Source: Ilumatobacteraceae bacterium
GTDB taxonomy: Bacteria; Actinomycetota; Acidimicrobiia; Acidimicrobiales; Ilumatobacteraceae
Length of the DNA stretch: 12,046 nt
Reading direction: 5' to 3'
Assembly (NCBI GenBank): GCA_019090765.1
Contig: JAHRVJ010000216.1
Coordinates: 1-12,046 of the forward strand
Translations under genes and position numbers: made by a program
Shown here: piece after piece, positions 6,205 to 12,046 of the stretch
Position numbering within the stretch: the stretch's first letter is position 1
Layout of the letters: each line of letters starts with the position of its first letter
Notes under the pieces: model-generated
Told to the model about the DNA's origin: nothing
The model's database searches: none
What the model saw: the letters and a program-made list of their open reading frames with translations, nothing else

Positions 6205-8106
6205 ATGGATCTCTATATCGCAGCCATCGTAAGTGGAGCCGCGGTGGGCGGAACCTATGCCCTGATGGCGGTCGGGATCACCCATGTCTTCAATGTCACC
6301 CGTGTGCTCAACTTTGCTCACGCAGGTCTTGTTCTGTGGGGCGCCAATATTTACGCGTCGTTGACGTTCGAGCGGGAGTGGCCGGTTGTCCTCGCGGCAC
6401 TTGCGGCGATTGCCGTGGTCACCTTGATGGGTCTGGTGTCAGAGGTTCTTGTTTTCAGATTCGCAGAACGTGCGACGCCGGTGAAGAAGGCGATCATGAC
6501 CTTCGGGTTGTTGATGGTCATGTTGGCAGTGGCCGTGCGCATCTACGGTCAAGAGCCGCGTGCGGCGATCAGTTTGATGCCCCGTGGCGGTTTTGACTTC
6601 ATCGGTACACGCGTGTCCTGGCAACAAGGCACCAACCTCTTACTTGCCGCGCTGGTGGTTGGCGGGATGGGGATGTTTCTTCAGTCCACACGTCGCGGGC
6701 TGCTTACCCGGGCCATGGCCGAAGACGAAACGGTCACCCAACTGCTTGGAGTGTCGCGGAGTTCCGTTGCGCGATTGAACTGGGCCATTGCTTCGGCATT
6801 GGCGGGTCTCACGGGTGTATTGATTGCCTCCCTCGGGGTGTTCTTCACCGGCCAGTTCGTGTTCTTGTTCTTCGTTGGGCTGACGGCCTCATTGGTCGGC
6901 GGTCTGCGATCACTCGGCTTGGCGGCGCTTGGTGGTATAGCGATTGGCGTCATCCAGAATGTCACTACAGTTGCTTGGAGCGCTATCGGGGCAGGCCAAG
7001 TTGCCATCTTTGTCGCGGTTGTTGCGCTTGTTCTGCTGCGCCGGAAGTGGCCTGATGAAGTGTCGAACCTGGCGTGGTCGAAGCCGGAGGCAGAAGATGG
7101 CAGCCGCGCCTGGTTGGTCGGGCGCGTTGCGCTCGTGCTCGGTTGGGGGGCTCTGATTCTCGCGATCATCAACGACGACATCTGGGGCACCACGGGCGTC
7201 ACTGTTCTCATCTACACCTTGGTGGCGTACTCATTCGTCCCGCTGACGGGCTGGACTGGCCAGATCAGCCTGGGTCACGGTGGCCTGATGGCGGTCGGGG
7301 CCTACACCCTGGGGGAGGCCTACATCTATCACGAGCTTCCATTCGGGGTAGCAATCTTGGCGGTCGTGGTCGTGGGTGCGTTCGTTGGCACGTTGTTGGG
7401 TCTGCTGACGTTTCGGTTGGGCTTTGTACAGACCGCGGTTGTCACGTTGTCATTCGCATCAGTGGTTGTGTCATGGCTGTTGTTCACATCGCTGACCCAC
7501 ACCACTGCGGGGAGGCTGGCAGTGTTTGCGCCGGGCTATCTCGACACGGGGAGAAGCCTCTTCGTGGGCATCGGCGTGGTCACTATTGTCGTCGCCGGCG
7601 TACTCTGGAGCTTGCGTAACAGCCACTGGGGCACCGTCACTCTGGCGATCCGCACCAACGCTGACATGGTTCGGCATTTTGGTGTCAGCCCAGTTCGTGC
7701 TCGAGTGGGAGCATTCGCCATCTCTGGCGCAATTGCTGGTCTCGGTGGAGCGGCGCTGATCCTGCTCATTTCGATTACGGGTCCTGCGACGTTCGGTCTC
7801 ACACTCTCACTGACGGTTCTGCTCTATGCAGTTGTTGGCGGCACAGAAAGTCTGCTTGGGCCGTTGACTGGTTCGCTGGTTCTGATCGCGTTGCCAAAGG
7901 CGCTCGACCTGACCCAGAGCGGCAATACCACAACCTCTGACATCATTGCTGGTGTGGCCATCATCTACCTGATGACCACTCGCTGGGACGGACTCTCTGG
8001 AATCCTCAAGCGGCCCGCCTCTTCGAAGGCGCGGGGGCTTCTAGGCAGCCGCGGTGGCGTCGCCGATGCTGACGCCACAGAGATGGCCAGTACCTCGCCC
8101 GCCTAA
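6205..8106 (+). CDS. Fused LivH-LivM branched-chain-amino-acid-type ABC permease
   Basis: A 633-residue membrane protein joining both permease subunits, which are separate (about 290-310 and 300-400 residues) in classical Liv systems. The LivH half (about 1-280) has LNFAHAGLVLWGAN (35-48) and the ATPase-coupling region MAEDETVTQLLGVSR (171-185). A hydrophilic linker (about 279-304; RRKWPDEVSNLAWSKPEAEDG) joins it to the LivM half. That half has WTGQISLGHGGLMAVGAY (350-367) and its own coupling region AIRTNADMVRHFGVSPVRAR (481-500), followed by AISGAIAGLGGA. Both halves are rich in hydrophobic helices, and the C-terminal 30 residues are a polar, probably cytoplasmic tail. No frameshift is needed, so this is a true single reading frame. 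The Shine-Dalgarno site is weak (AAAGAAG at 6191-6197). Substrate unknown; see the receptor genes. Confidence 0.93.
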   Translation: MDLYIAAIVSGAAVGGTYALMAVGITHVFNVTRVLNFAHAGLVLWGANIYASLTFEREWPVVLAALAAIAVVTLMGLVSEVLVFRFAERATPVKKAIMTFGLLMVMLAVAVRIYGQEPRAAISLMPRGGFDFIGTRVSWQQGTNLLLAALVVGGMGMFLQSTRRGLLTRAMAEDETVTQLLGVSRSSVARLNWAIASALAGLTGVLIASLGVFFTGQFVFLFFVGLTASLVGGLRSLGLAALGGIAIGVIQNVTTVAWSAIGAGQVAIFVAVVALVLLRRKWPDEVSNLAWSKPEAEDGSRAWLVGRVALVLGWGALILAIINDDIWGTTGVTVLIYTLVAYSFVPLTGWTGQISLGHGGLMAVGAYTLGEAYIYHELPFGVAILAVVVVGAFVGTLLGLLTFRLGFVQTAVVTLSFASVVVSWLLFTSLTHTTAGRLAVFAPGYLDTGRSLFVGIGVVTIVVAGVLWSLRNSHWGTVTLAIRTNADMVRHFGVSPVRARVGAFAISGAIAGLGGAALILLISITGPATFGLTLSLTVLLYAVVGGTESLLGPLTGSLVLIALPKALDLTQSGNTTTSDIIAGVAIIYLMTTRWDGLSGILKRPASSKARGLLGSRGGVADADATEMASTSPA

Positions 8107-8146
8107 GCTTGCGCTAATTCACCCCCAAATTGGCCCTTAACGCGGC

Positions 8147-8153
8147 GGAAGGA
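8147..8153 (+). promoter_or_regulatory. Shine-Dalgarno for the ferredoxin gene
   Basis: GGAAGGA lies 8 bases before the GTG at 8162 and supports this start. The 55-base spacer after the permease stop shows no clear terminator, so read-through from the importer genes is likely. Confidence 0.55.
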
Positions 8154-8161
8154 ATGCTTAC

Positions 8162-8464
8162 GTGAAGACACGAGTGTGTCGAGTCGACGAACTCGACGAT
8201 GGTGAGATGGTGAGAGTTGAGGTCGAGCCGCCGATCGCTGTGTACAACGTTGAGGGTGAGTTCTTTGCGACCAGCGATGTTTGTACCCATATGGTCTCCT
8301 CACTTACTGAGGACGGCTATCTTGATGGGTGTGTTGTCGAATGTGGCTGGCACATGGCCAAGTTCGATGTCAAGACCGGCGCTCTACTGATGCCACCGGG
8401 CACGGAGCCGCTCAAGACTTATGTAGTTGAAGTATCCGACGACGAGATTTTTGTGGAGCACTGA
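8162..8464 (+). CDS. Rieske-type [2Fe-2S] ferredoxin
   Basis: Small cytoplasmic electron carrier, 100 residues, the usual length for ferredoxins of ring-hydroxylating dioxygenases (BphA3/CarAc type). These pass electrons from a ferredoxin reductase to the oxygenase alpha subunit. The cluster ligands are Cys41-Thr-His43 (DVCTH) and Cys61-Gly-Trp-His64 (ECGWH), spaced C-x-H...C-x2-H as required. YLDG (53-56) and AKFD (66-69) also fit. Met65 stands where Gly or a similar small residue is usual after the second His, and Cys57 is an extra cysteine four residues before a ligand. The GTG start has a good Shine-Dalgarno site. It is in the same orientation as the dioxygenase beta-subunit gene but 7.7 kb away, so partnership is likely but not certain. 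It could also be a NirD-like Rieske protein. The last base of its stop codon is the first base of the next start. Confidence 0.87.
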   Translation: MKTRVCRVDELDDGEMVRVEVEPPIAVYNVEGEFFATSDVCTHMVSSLTEDGYLDGCVVECGWHMAKFDVKTGALLMPPGTEPLKTYVVEVSDDEIFVEH

Positions 8465-9246
8465 TGGACTTAGGACTAGAGGGGCGCCGAGCGCTCGTAA
8501 CCGGCGGTAGCCGGGGTATCGGATTCGCGACCGCGCTTGCTTTGTCGAAGGAAGGTGTTGAGTGCACGATCTGCGCTCGAACAGAAGAGTCCCTGAACAC
8601 CGCGGCGGCCAAGATTTCCGATGCCACTGGCGGTGTGGTTCGTACGTTGGTAGCCGACCTGAGTCACCCTGAACAGGTCAGCGAAGCGGTTACCGAGGCC
8701 GCTGGCTTGATGGGCGGTCTCGATATTTTGGTAAACAACGCCGCGCGCGTGTCTGGGGGGATCCCCGAAGGATTCGCCGATGTCACCGCCGAACGGATGT
8801 TGGTGGATTTCGAGGAGAAGCTCGTTGGCTATGTGGCAGCAACGCAAACAGCGGCGCCGTTGATGGCCGAAGGTGGTTGGGGCAGAGTCATCAGCATGGC
8901 TGGGCTCTCAGCTCGGATGGGCGGGAACATCTCAGCGGGGGTACGTAACGGTGCTGTGTCGATCTTTTCCAAGGCAGCTGCCGATTCACTCGGACCGTCG
9001 GGAATCACGGTCAACGTGATTCACCCGGGCCTGACCCGTACCGAGCGGATGGAAGAGATTTTGGGTCTCGCCAGTGGCGACACCTCGATTGCCGACGCGA
9101 TCAGCGAGAACATCCCGACTCGTCGCCTTGTGCGGCCCGAGGAGATCGCCAATATGGTCACTTTCCTCGCCAGCGATTTGGCCGGCAGCATTACGGGTGA
9201 GTCGATCGCGATCGCTGGTGGGCTCGGCGACGGCATCGTCTACTGA
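8464..9246 (+). CDS. Short-chain dehydrogenase/reductase (SDR) superfamily protein lacking the YxxxK motif
   Basis: 260 residues with a Rossmann fold of classical SDR size. The nucleotide-binding motif TGGSRGIG (13-20), ILVNNAA (88-94) and the C-terminal LVRPEEIANMVTFLASD are present. The active site is not: using Lys170 of IFSK as anchor to FabG-like enzymes, the YxxxK positions fall on Ala158-Gly-Val-Arg-Asn162. The catalytic-Ser region reads VISMAG and not the usual NISS. The only tyrosines are Tyr123 and the C-terminal residue. The ATG overlaps the ferredoxin stop (ATGA), with GGAG (8455-8458) as Shine-Dalgarno. Context suggests a dihydrodiol dehydrogenase or similar step, but the altered site makes the reaction uncertain. 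It may be an atypical SDR subgroup or a non-catalytic homologue. Confidence 0.85.
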   Translation: MDLGLEGRRALVTGGSRGIGFATALALSKEGVECTICARTEESLNTAAAKISDATGGVVRTLVADLSHPEQVSEAVTEAAGLMGGLDILVNNAARVSGGIPEGFADVTAERMLVDFEEKLVGYVAATQTAAPLMAEGGWGRVISMAGLSARMGGNISAGVRNGAVSIFSKAAADSLGPSGITVNVIHPGLTRTERMEEILGLASGDTSIADAISENIPTRRLVRPEEIANMVTFLASDLAGSITGESIAIAGGLGDGIVY

Positions 9247-9271
9247 CCGGACGGGTTGCCTTTCAGGTCAG
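9243..9271. terminator. Inverted repeat between the two convergent operons, possible weak bidirectional terminator
   Basis: CTGACC (9243-9248) and GGTCAG (9266-9271) are perfect complements separated by 17 bases. The repeat spans both convergent stop codons, which are only 16 bases apart. There is no T-run on either strand, so termination activity is uncertain. Confidence 0.3.
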
Positions 9272-10042
9272 GGTGAGTTCGACCGCGCCGATCGGATCGA
9301 ACTCCGTTCGGACATGGTCGCCAGGTTGTAATTCGAACTGCCGCGTTAGCGATCCGCTCATCACATAGTCGCCCTGCTTGAGACCCCGCCCGACCTCGGA
9401 TAGCTTGCGGCTCAGCCACACGAGTGAATTGATCGGGTTACCCAGCACGGCGGCGGCACTGCCGCTGGCTACTTCGATGTCGTTGATCATCACGCGAGCG
9501 GTGACCTGACGGAGGTCGAAGTCCGGCGTGACAGCGAAGGCGTCGCCGATGACGAATCCGCTCTGTTGGATGTTGTCGGCAACCGACACCGCGAGCTGAG
9601 CGCGAAAGTCGCCACGAGTTTCGATCAGTTCGAGTGCCGGGTGGATCTCGACGATTGCTTCAGCGGCTTCAGCGGCTGTCACTTCGCTCCCGACAAGGTC
9701 GCTACCCAGGCGCATACAGATCTCGTTCTCGATCCCTGGGCCGACTAGCGAGGTGTGCGCCAGTTGTGTGCCGCTATGGATTAGGCCGCGACTGAGTAGG
9801 TAGCCGAACAGCGGCTCATGGACGTTGAATTGTTGCTGGATGGCCTCGGCAGTGAGCCCGACCTTCCAGCCGGCATGCACCTCGCCCCGTTGCTTTTTGC
9901 GCTCCAGCAGGGCGAGCTGCACGAGTGAGGCATCGTCCATGCTGAGACGGTCGAACCATGCCGGTGGGTAGGGCACGCCAGCTTCTTCGCTGCGCTCGAA
10001 ATCAATCGCGATTGCTTCAATGTCGAGTTCTGATTTAATCAT
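9263..10042 (-). CDS. 2-keto-4-pentenoate hydratase / fumarylacetoacetate-hydrolase-family enzyme
   Basis: 259 residues, close to MhpD/BphH-type hydratases (about 260-270). These add water to 2-hydroxypenta-2,4-dienoate after meta-cleavage of aromatic rings. Close relatives are 4-oxalocrotonate decarboxylase and HpaH. Family motifs are GWKVGLT (58-64), LFGYLL (78-83), GIENEICMRLG (103-113) with metal-binding Glu105 and Glu107, and HPALELIETRG (134-144) with the third metal ligand Glu138. The C-terminal stretch ends in LKQGDYVMSGSL. All the expected Mg/Mn ligands are present, so it should be active. The start at 10042 has a distant G-run (GGGGG, 11 bases away). It is last in the minus-strand operon, 35 bases after the second SDR gene. 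The sequence cannot separate hydratase from decarboxylase. Confidence 0.9.
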   Translation of the reverse strand: MIKSELDIEAIAIDFERSEEAGVPYPPAWFDRLSMDDASLVQLALLERKKQRGEVHAGWKVGLTAEAIQQQFNVHEPLFGYLLSRGLIHSGTQLAHTSLVGPGIENEICMRLGSDLVGSEVTAAEAAEAIVEIHPALELIETRGDFRAQLAVSVADNIQQSGFVIGDAFAVTPDFDLRQVTARVMINDIEVASGSAAAVLGNPINSLVWLSRKLSEVGRGLKQGDYVMSGSLTRQFELQPGDHVRTEFDPIGAVELTLT

Positions 10043-10077
10043 CAGGTCTTGTGCCCCCAGGCGTTCGACGATGCGAT

Positions 10078-10872
10078 CTAGATGATCGCTCGTAGCTGAC
10101 CGCCGTCGACTGGAAGATTGAGGGCGGTCAGGAATCCGGCGCGCTCAGAGGCAAGGAAGCAGATCAGATCGGCCATCTCTTCGGGGCGGCCAAGGCGACC
10201 AGCAGGCACCCGGGCCACACGCTCGGCCATCGCATCGTCGGCGTCGACCCCACGGGAGTCGGCTTGCATCTTGTTTACGACGTGTAACCGATCGGTAGCC
10301 ACAGAGCCTGGCAGCACATTGTTGACCGTGATGCCGTCCGCGGCGACGGAATCGGAAAGGCTCTTGACGAAGGCGACGACCGCCATGCGGGTGGCCGAAG
10401 AGAGACTCAAATTGTCTTCCACTTGGCGCACCGACAGCGCCAGAATATTGACGATTCTTCCCCATCCGGCTTCACGCATGTGAGGTACAACCTCGCGACT
10501 CATACGAACCACGTTCAGGAAGTTCTGTTCGATCGCTGCCAACCATTGATCGTCGGTGAACGAAAGGGGGTCTCCCCCAGGTGGCCCGCCAGTGTTGTTG
10601 ACCAGGATGTCGACCCGATTCCAACGGTCCATCGCGGCAGCAACAATGCGTGGGGCCGAAGCGGGGTCGTTCAGGTCGGCGGCGACTTTGAGGATCTGGT
10701 CGGTGCCGGTCGCACTCGCAATTTCGGTTTCCGCGGCGGCGAGGTTCTCTTCGCTGCGGGCACAGATCACCAGCTTGGTGCCTTCTGCTGCGAGTCCTTT
10801 GGCTACTGCCCGCCCCATGCCTTGGCTGGCGCCGCACACGATTGCGACTCTGTCGTCAAGTCCTAGTTTCAT
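10078..10872 (-). CDS. Short-chain dehydrogenase/reductase (SDR) superfamily protein lacking the catalytic Tyr, Lys and Ser
   Basis: 264 residues with a classical SDR frame: a glycine-rich motif CGASQGMG (13-20, Cys replacing the usual Thr), DILVNNTGG (88-96), Asn117 at the structural-Asn position, and NNVLPGSVATDRL. Anchored on Lys170 of AFVK, the YxxxK positions are Ser158-Ser-Ala-Thr-Arg162, and the catalytic-Ser region reads VNILALS. The protein contains no tyrosine at all, so the standard SDR proton-relay mechanism is impossible. NNVLPG resembles an FabG-like annotated subgroup that I recall as often atypical here. The Shine-Dalgarno site is weak (AGAAAG). It sits between the HxlR regulator and the hydratase in an apparent operon, so a role in the same pathway is likely, but the reaction is unknown. 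Confidence 0.85.
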   Translation of the reverse strand: MKLGLDDRVAIVCGASQGMGRAVAKGLAAEGTKLVICARSEENLAAAETEIASATGTDQILKVAADLNDPASAPRIVAAAMDRWNRVDILVNNTGGPPGGDPLSFTDDQWLAAIEQNFLNVVRMSREVVPHMREAGWGRIVNILALSVRQVEDNLSLSSATRMAVVAFVKSLSDSVAADGITVNNVLPGSVATDRLHVVNKMQADSRGVDADDAMAERVARVPAGRLGRPEEMADLICFLASERAGFLTALNLPVDGGQLRAII

Positions 10873-10915
10873 ATTCTTTCTATCATGGCTTCCGGCAGCG
10901 ACCTGAGCGGAATTG

Positions 10916-11317
10916 TCAGCTGGCTGACTCGAGCGCCGATTGGTCGTAGACGGTTCGCGAACGATCGATCAGCGGGCGATTTTCTTCCGCCCATGCGACG
11001 AGACTGCTGATGGTCTCTGACAGGCTCCGCCCAAGTTCGGTGAGCTCGTAGTCGACCCGCGGCGGAACTACCGGATGCACCGTGCGGGTCAGTAGCCCAT
11101 CTCGTTCGAGGCCGCGCAGCGTGACGGTGAGCATTCGCTGGCTGATCCCGTCGATGTCGTTGCGTAGCTCGGTGAAGCGGCGAGACCCATCGCCCAACAG
11201 ATTGAGTACAAGTACCGACCACTTGTCGCCGATGCGGTTGAGAACGTCGCGCACAGGACAATCCTCGGGCGCAATTGGTGTGGCTGACGTGTCGGCGATA
11301 GTGGTTTGGCCGGGCAT
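10916..11317 (-). CDS. HxlR-family winged-helix transcriptional regulator
   Basis: 133 residues from ATG 11317, chosen because AGGAGG (complement of 11322-11327) lies 4 bases upstream. An in-frame ATG at 11341 would add eight residues but lacks such a site. The family hallmark CPVRDVLNRIGDKWSVLVL starts at Cys20, followed by the winged-helix region (RRFTELRNDIDGISQRML, then LTELGRSL). HxlR proteins bind DNA as dimers. In some members, such as YodB and HypR, the conserved N-terminal cysteine senses oxidants or quinone-type electrophiles. Cys20 is the only cysteine here, so redox or quinone sensing is possible in an aromatic-degradation locus, though this is inference. It is the first gene of the minus operon and is divergent from the split-barrel gene. 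Confidence 0.92.
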   Translation of the reverse strand: MPGQTTIADTSATPIAPEDCPVRDVLNRIGDKWSVLVLNLLGDGSRRFTELRNDIDGISQRMLTVTLRGLERDGLLTRTVHPVVPPRVDYELTELGRSLSETISSLVAWAEENRPLIDRSRTVYDQSALESAS

Positions 11318-11420
11318 GGGTCCTCCTGCGAGTTGATCCATTGTGCATCCTAGTCGGCTTAAAGGTACGATCAGTAACTGACCACACGAAACATACGTGA
11401 CCTATAGAAGAGGAACTAGT
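11318..11420. promoter_or_regulatory. Divergent promoter region with candidate HxlR operator
   Basis: This 103-base region lies between the HxlR gene and the split-barrel gene. TCAGT-A-ACTGA at 11371-11381 is a perfect 5-bp-arm inverted repeat inside GGTacgatcagtaactgACC. For the minus strand, a possible -10 is TAGGAT (complement of 11347-11352) with a weak TTACTG -35 at 19-base spacing. For the plus strand, TACGAT (11366-11371) is a possible -10. The palindrome overlaps or abuts both, as an autoregulating HxlR site would. Promoter hexamers are low confidence. Confidence 0.4.
11322..11327 (-). promoter_or_regulatory. Consensus Shine-Dalgarno deciding the HxlR start
   Basis: AGGAGG on the minus strand, with ACCC between it and ATG 11317. 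It is the only full-consensus site in the window. Confidence 0.7.
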
Positions 11421-11819
11421 ATGACAATGATCCCTGATTCGCACCGTGACCTACTCACCGGAGAAGTCGTGCTCGCCACGCTTGGCCCAGATTCGCAGCC
11501 TCAGGTGACAGCGATCGTGTCTCGTCTCGCTGATGACGGAACCATCGAATTTTCCCTCAACTCATCGCGGCAGAAGTTGAAGAACATCCAGAAGAACCCG
11601 CGGGTCACTGTGTTCCGCGCCGACCCCGAGACACCGATGCGGACCATCGAAGTACGTGCGAAGGCAGCACTGTTCAGCGACCCCGGCAAGGTCTGGAGTC
11701 AAGAGTTCGGCAAGCAGTTTGGGTTCGACATGGACTCCTTCGATGGGCCCGACGACCTGCGGATCAAAGTTGTGCTCACTCCCGAAGCGGTCAACGTGCT
11801 GCCACCTGCTGGCCACTGA
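11421..11819 (+). CDS. Pyridoxamine-5'-phosphate-oxidase-like split-barrel protein (PPOX, F420- or FMN-dependent)
   Basis: 132 residues of the split-beta-barrel flavin/deazaflavin reductase superfamily. Typical blocks are VVLATLGPDSQPQVTAI (16-32), IEFSLNSSRQKLKNIQKNPR (42-61) and TIEVRAKA. These match the PPOX-class F420-dependent family common in Actinomycetota, whose members reduce varied substrates. The cofactor cannot be settled by eye. The start at ATG 11421 has GAAGAGGA (11407-11414) 6 bases upstream. A GTG at 11397 would add eight residues without a good site. The gene diverges from the HxlR gene, a common arrangement in which an HxlR regulator controls a reductase. The next gene starts 57 bases after its stop, in the same direction. 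Confidence 0.85.
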   Translation: MTMIPDSHRDLLTGEVVLATLGPDSQPQVTAIVSRLADDGTIEFSLNSSRQKLKNIQKNPRVTVFRADPETPMRTIEVRAKAALFSDPGKVWSQEFGKQFGFDMDSFDGPDDLRIKVVLTPEAVNVLPPAGH

Positions 11820-11876
11820 ACACCCAATCTTTAAGTATCTGCTCTACAACAACGACGATCAGCCCGGAGGTTGGCA

Positions 11877-12046
11877 ATGGTGGAAATGGTTTCTGATTCA
11901 ACGGTGATTGCTCAACTCGTCGAGTCGCATGAGCGCCTCGCGCGCGTGCTCGACCAAGTCGGAAAAGAAGGTCTTGAGTCGCCTTCAGCCTGCTCTGACT
12001 GGACCATCGGCAGAACGGTCGCGCACATTGGCAGCGGCGCCGAAAT
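11877..12046 (+). CDS. Mycothiol-dependent maleylpyruvate isomerase / DinB-like family protein, 3'-truncated
   Basis: Only the first 56 residues are in the window, and the frame is open to the edge. MVEMVSDSTVIAQLVESHER is followed by SACSDWTIGRTVAHIGSGAE, which matches the MDMPI_N pattern (SxCxGWTVxDVxAHLGSGAE) of four-helix mycothiol-dependent enzymes. The His in AHIGSG is the usual first metal ligand. CGGAGG (11865-11870) lies 6 bases before ATG 11877, a strong start. Family members act on mycothiol-linked substrates and include the gentisate-pathway maleylpyruvate isomerase. Most members are uncharacterised, so no specific reaction is claimed. Confidence 0.75.
   Translation, partial: MVEMVSDSTVIAQLVESHERLARVLDQVGKEGLESPSACSDWTIGRTVAHIGSGAE

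Noticed and set aside
6681..7211. Antisense open frame of about 176 codons over the permease gene
   Set aside because: Thr/Pro/Ala-rich composition is the complement of hydrophobic permease codons; there is no recognisable domain.
10869..11444. Minus-strand frame of 191 codons overlapping the HxlR gene and running through the intergenic promoter
   Set aside because: Arg/His-rich with no known motif. It overlaps the well-supported HxlR gene in another frame.

Overview
The window is a 12-kb piece of a high-GC (about 60% by eye) bacterial chromosome, most likely from an actinomycete-grade Actinomycetota and possibly an Acidimicrobiia-like lineage. Three things point there: lipoproteins whose lipobox cysteine is followed by Ser and acidic runs, a PPOX-fold protein of the F420/FMN split-barrel type, and the start of a mycothiol-dependent maleylpyruvate-isomerase-family gene. 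Start codons GTG and ATG are mixed and Shine-Dalgarno sites are G-rich. No tRNA, rRNA, CRISPR array, insertion sequence or phage gene was seen.

Layout. (1) 3-1397 (+): the 3' part of a ring-hydroxylating dioxygenase beta subunit, then an aldo/keto reductase 6 bases downstream. (2) 1566-8106 (+): a complete branched-chain-amino-acid-type (Liv/HAAT) ABC importer. It has two tandem paralogous lipoprotein substrate-binding proteins, LivG-like and LivF-like ATPases that overlap, and one 633-residue permease that fuses the LivH and LivM halves. (3) 8162-9246 (+): a Rieske-type ferredoxin and an SDR protein, translationally coupled by an ATGA overlap. (4) 11317-9263 (-): a probable three-gene operon of an HxlR-family regulator, a second SDR protein and a 2-keto-4-pentenoate hydratase/FAH-family enzyme, converging on block 3. 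(5) 11421-end (+): a PPOX/F420-type split-barrel protein, divergent from the HxlR gene, and the start of an MDMPI_N/DinB-family gene.

How the genes may work together (inference). A dioxygenase subunit, a Rieske ferredoxin, dehydrogenase-like proteins and a dienoate hydratase are the usual parts of an aerobic aromatic-ring degradation pathway: ring dihydroxylation, rearomatisation, meta-cleavage, then hydration of the dienoate. A Liv-type importer embedded in such a cluster probably imports the aromatic acid or a related carboxylate rather than leucine. The HxlR protein could sense a pathway compound. The substrate cannot be read from the sequence. The ring-cleavage dioxygenase, oxygenase alpha subunit and ferredoxin reductase are not in the window, and the oxygenase genes run off the left edge.

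Most notable points: both SDR proteins lack the catalytic YxxxK motif (one has no tyrosine at all); two diverged binding proteins share one transporter core, with a strong hairpin between their genes; and the permease is a LivH-LivM fusion.
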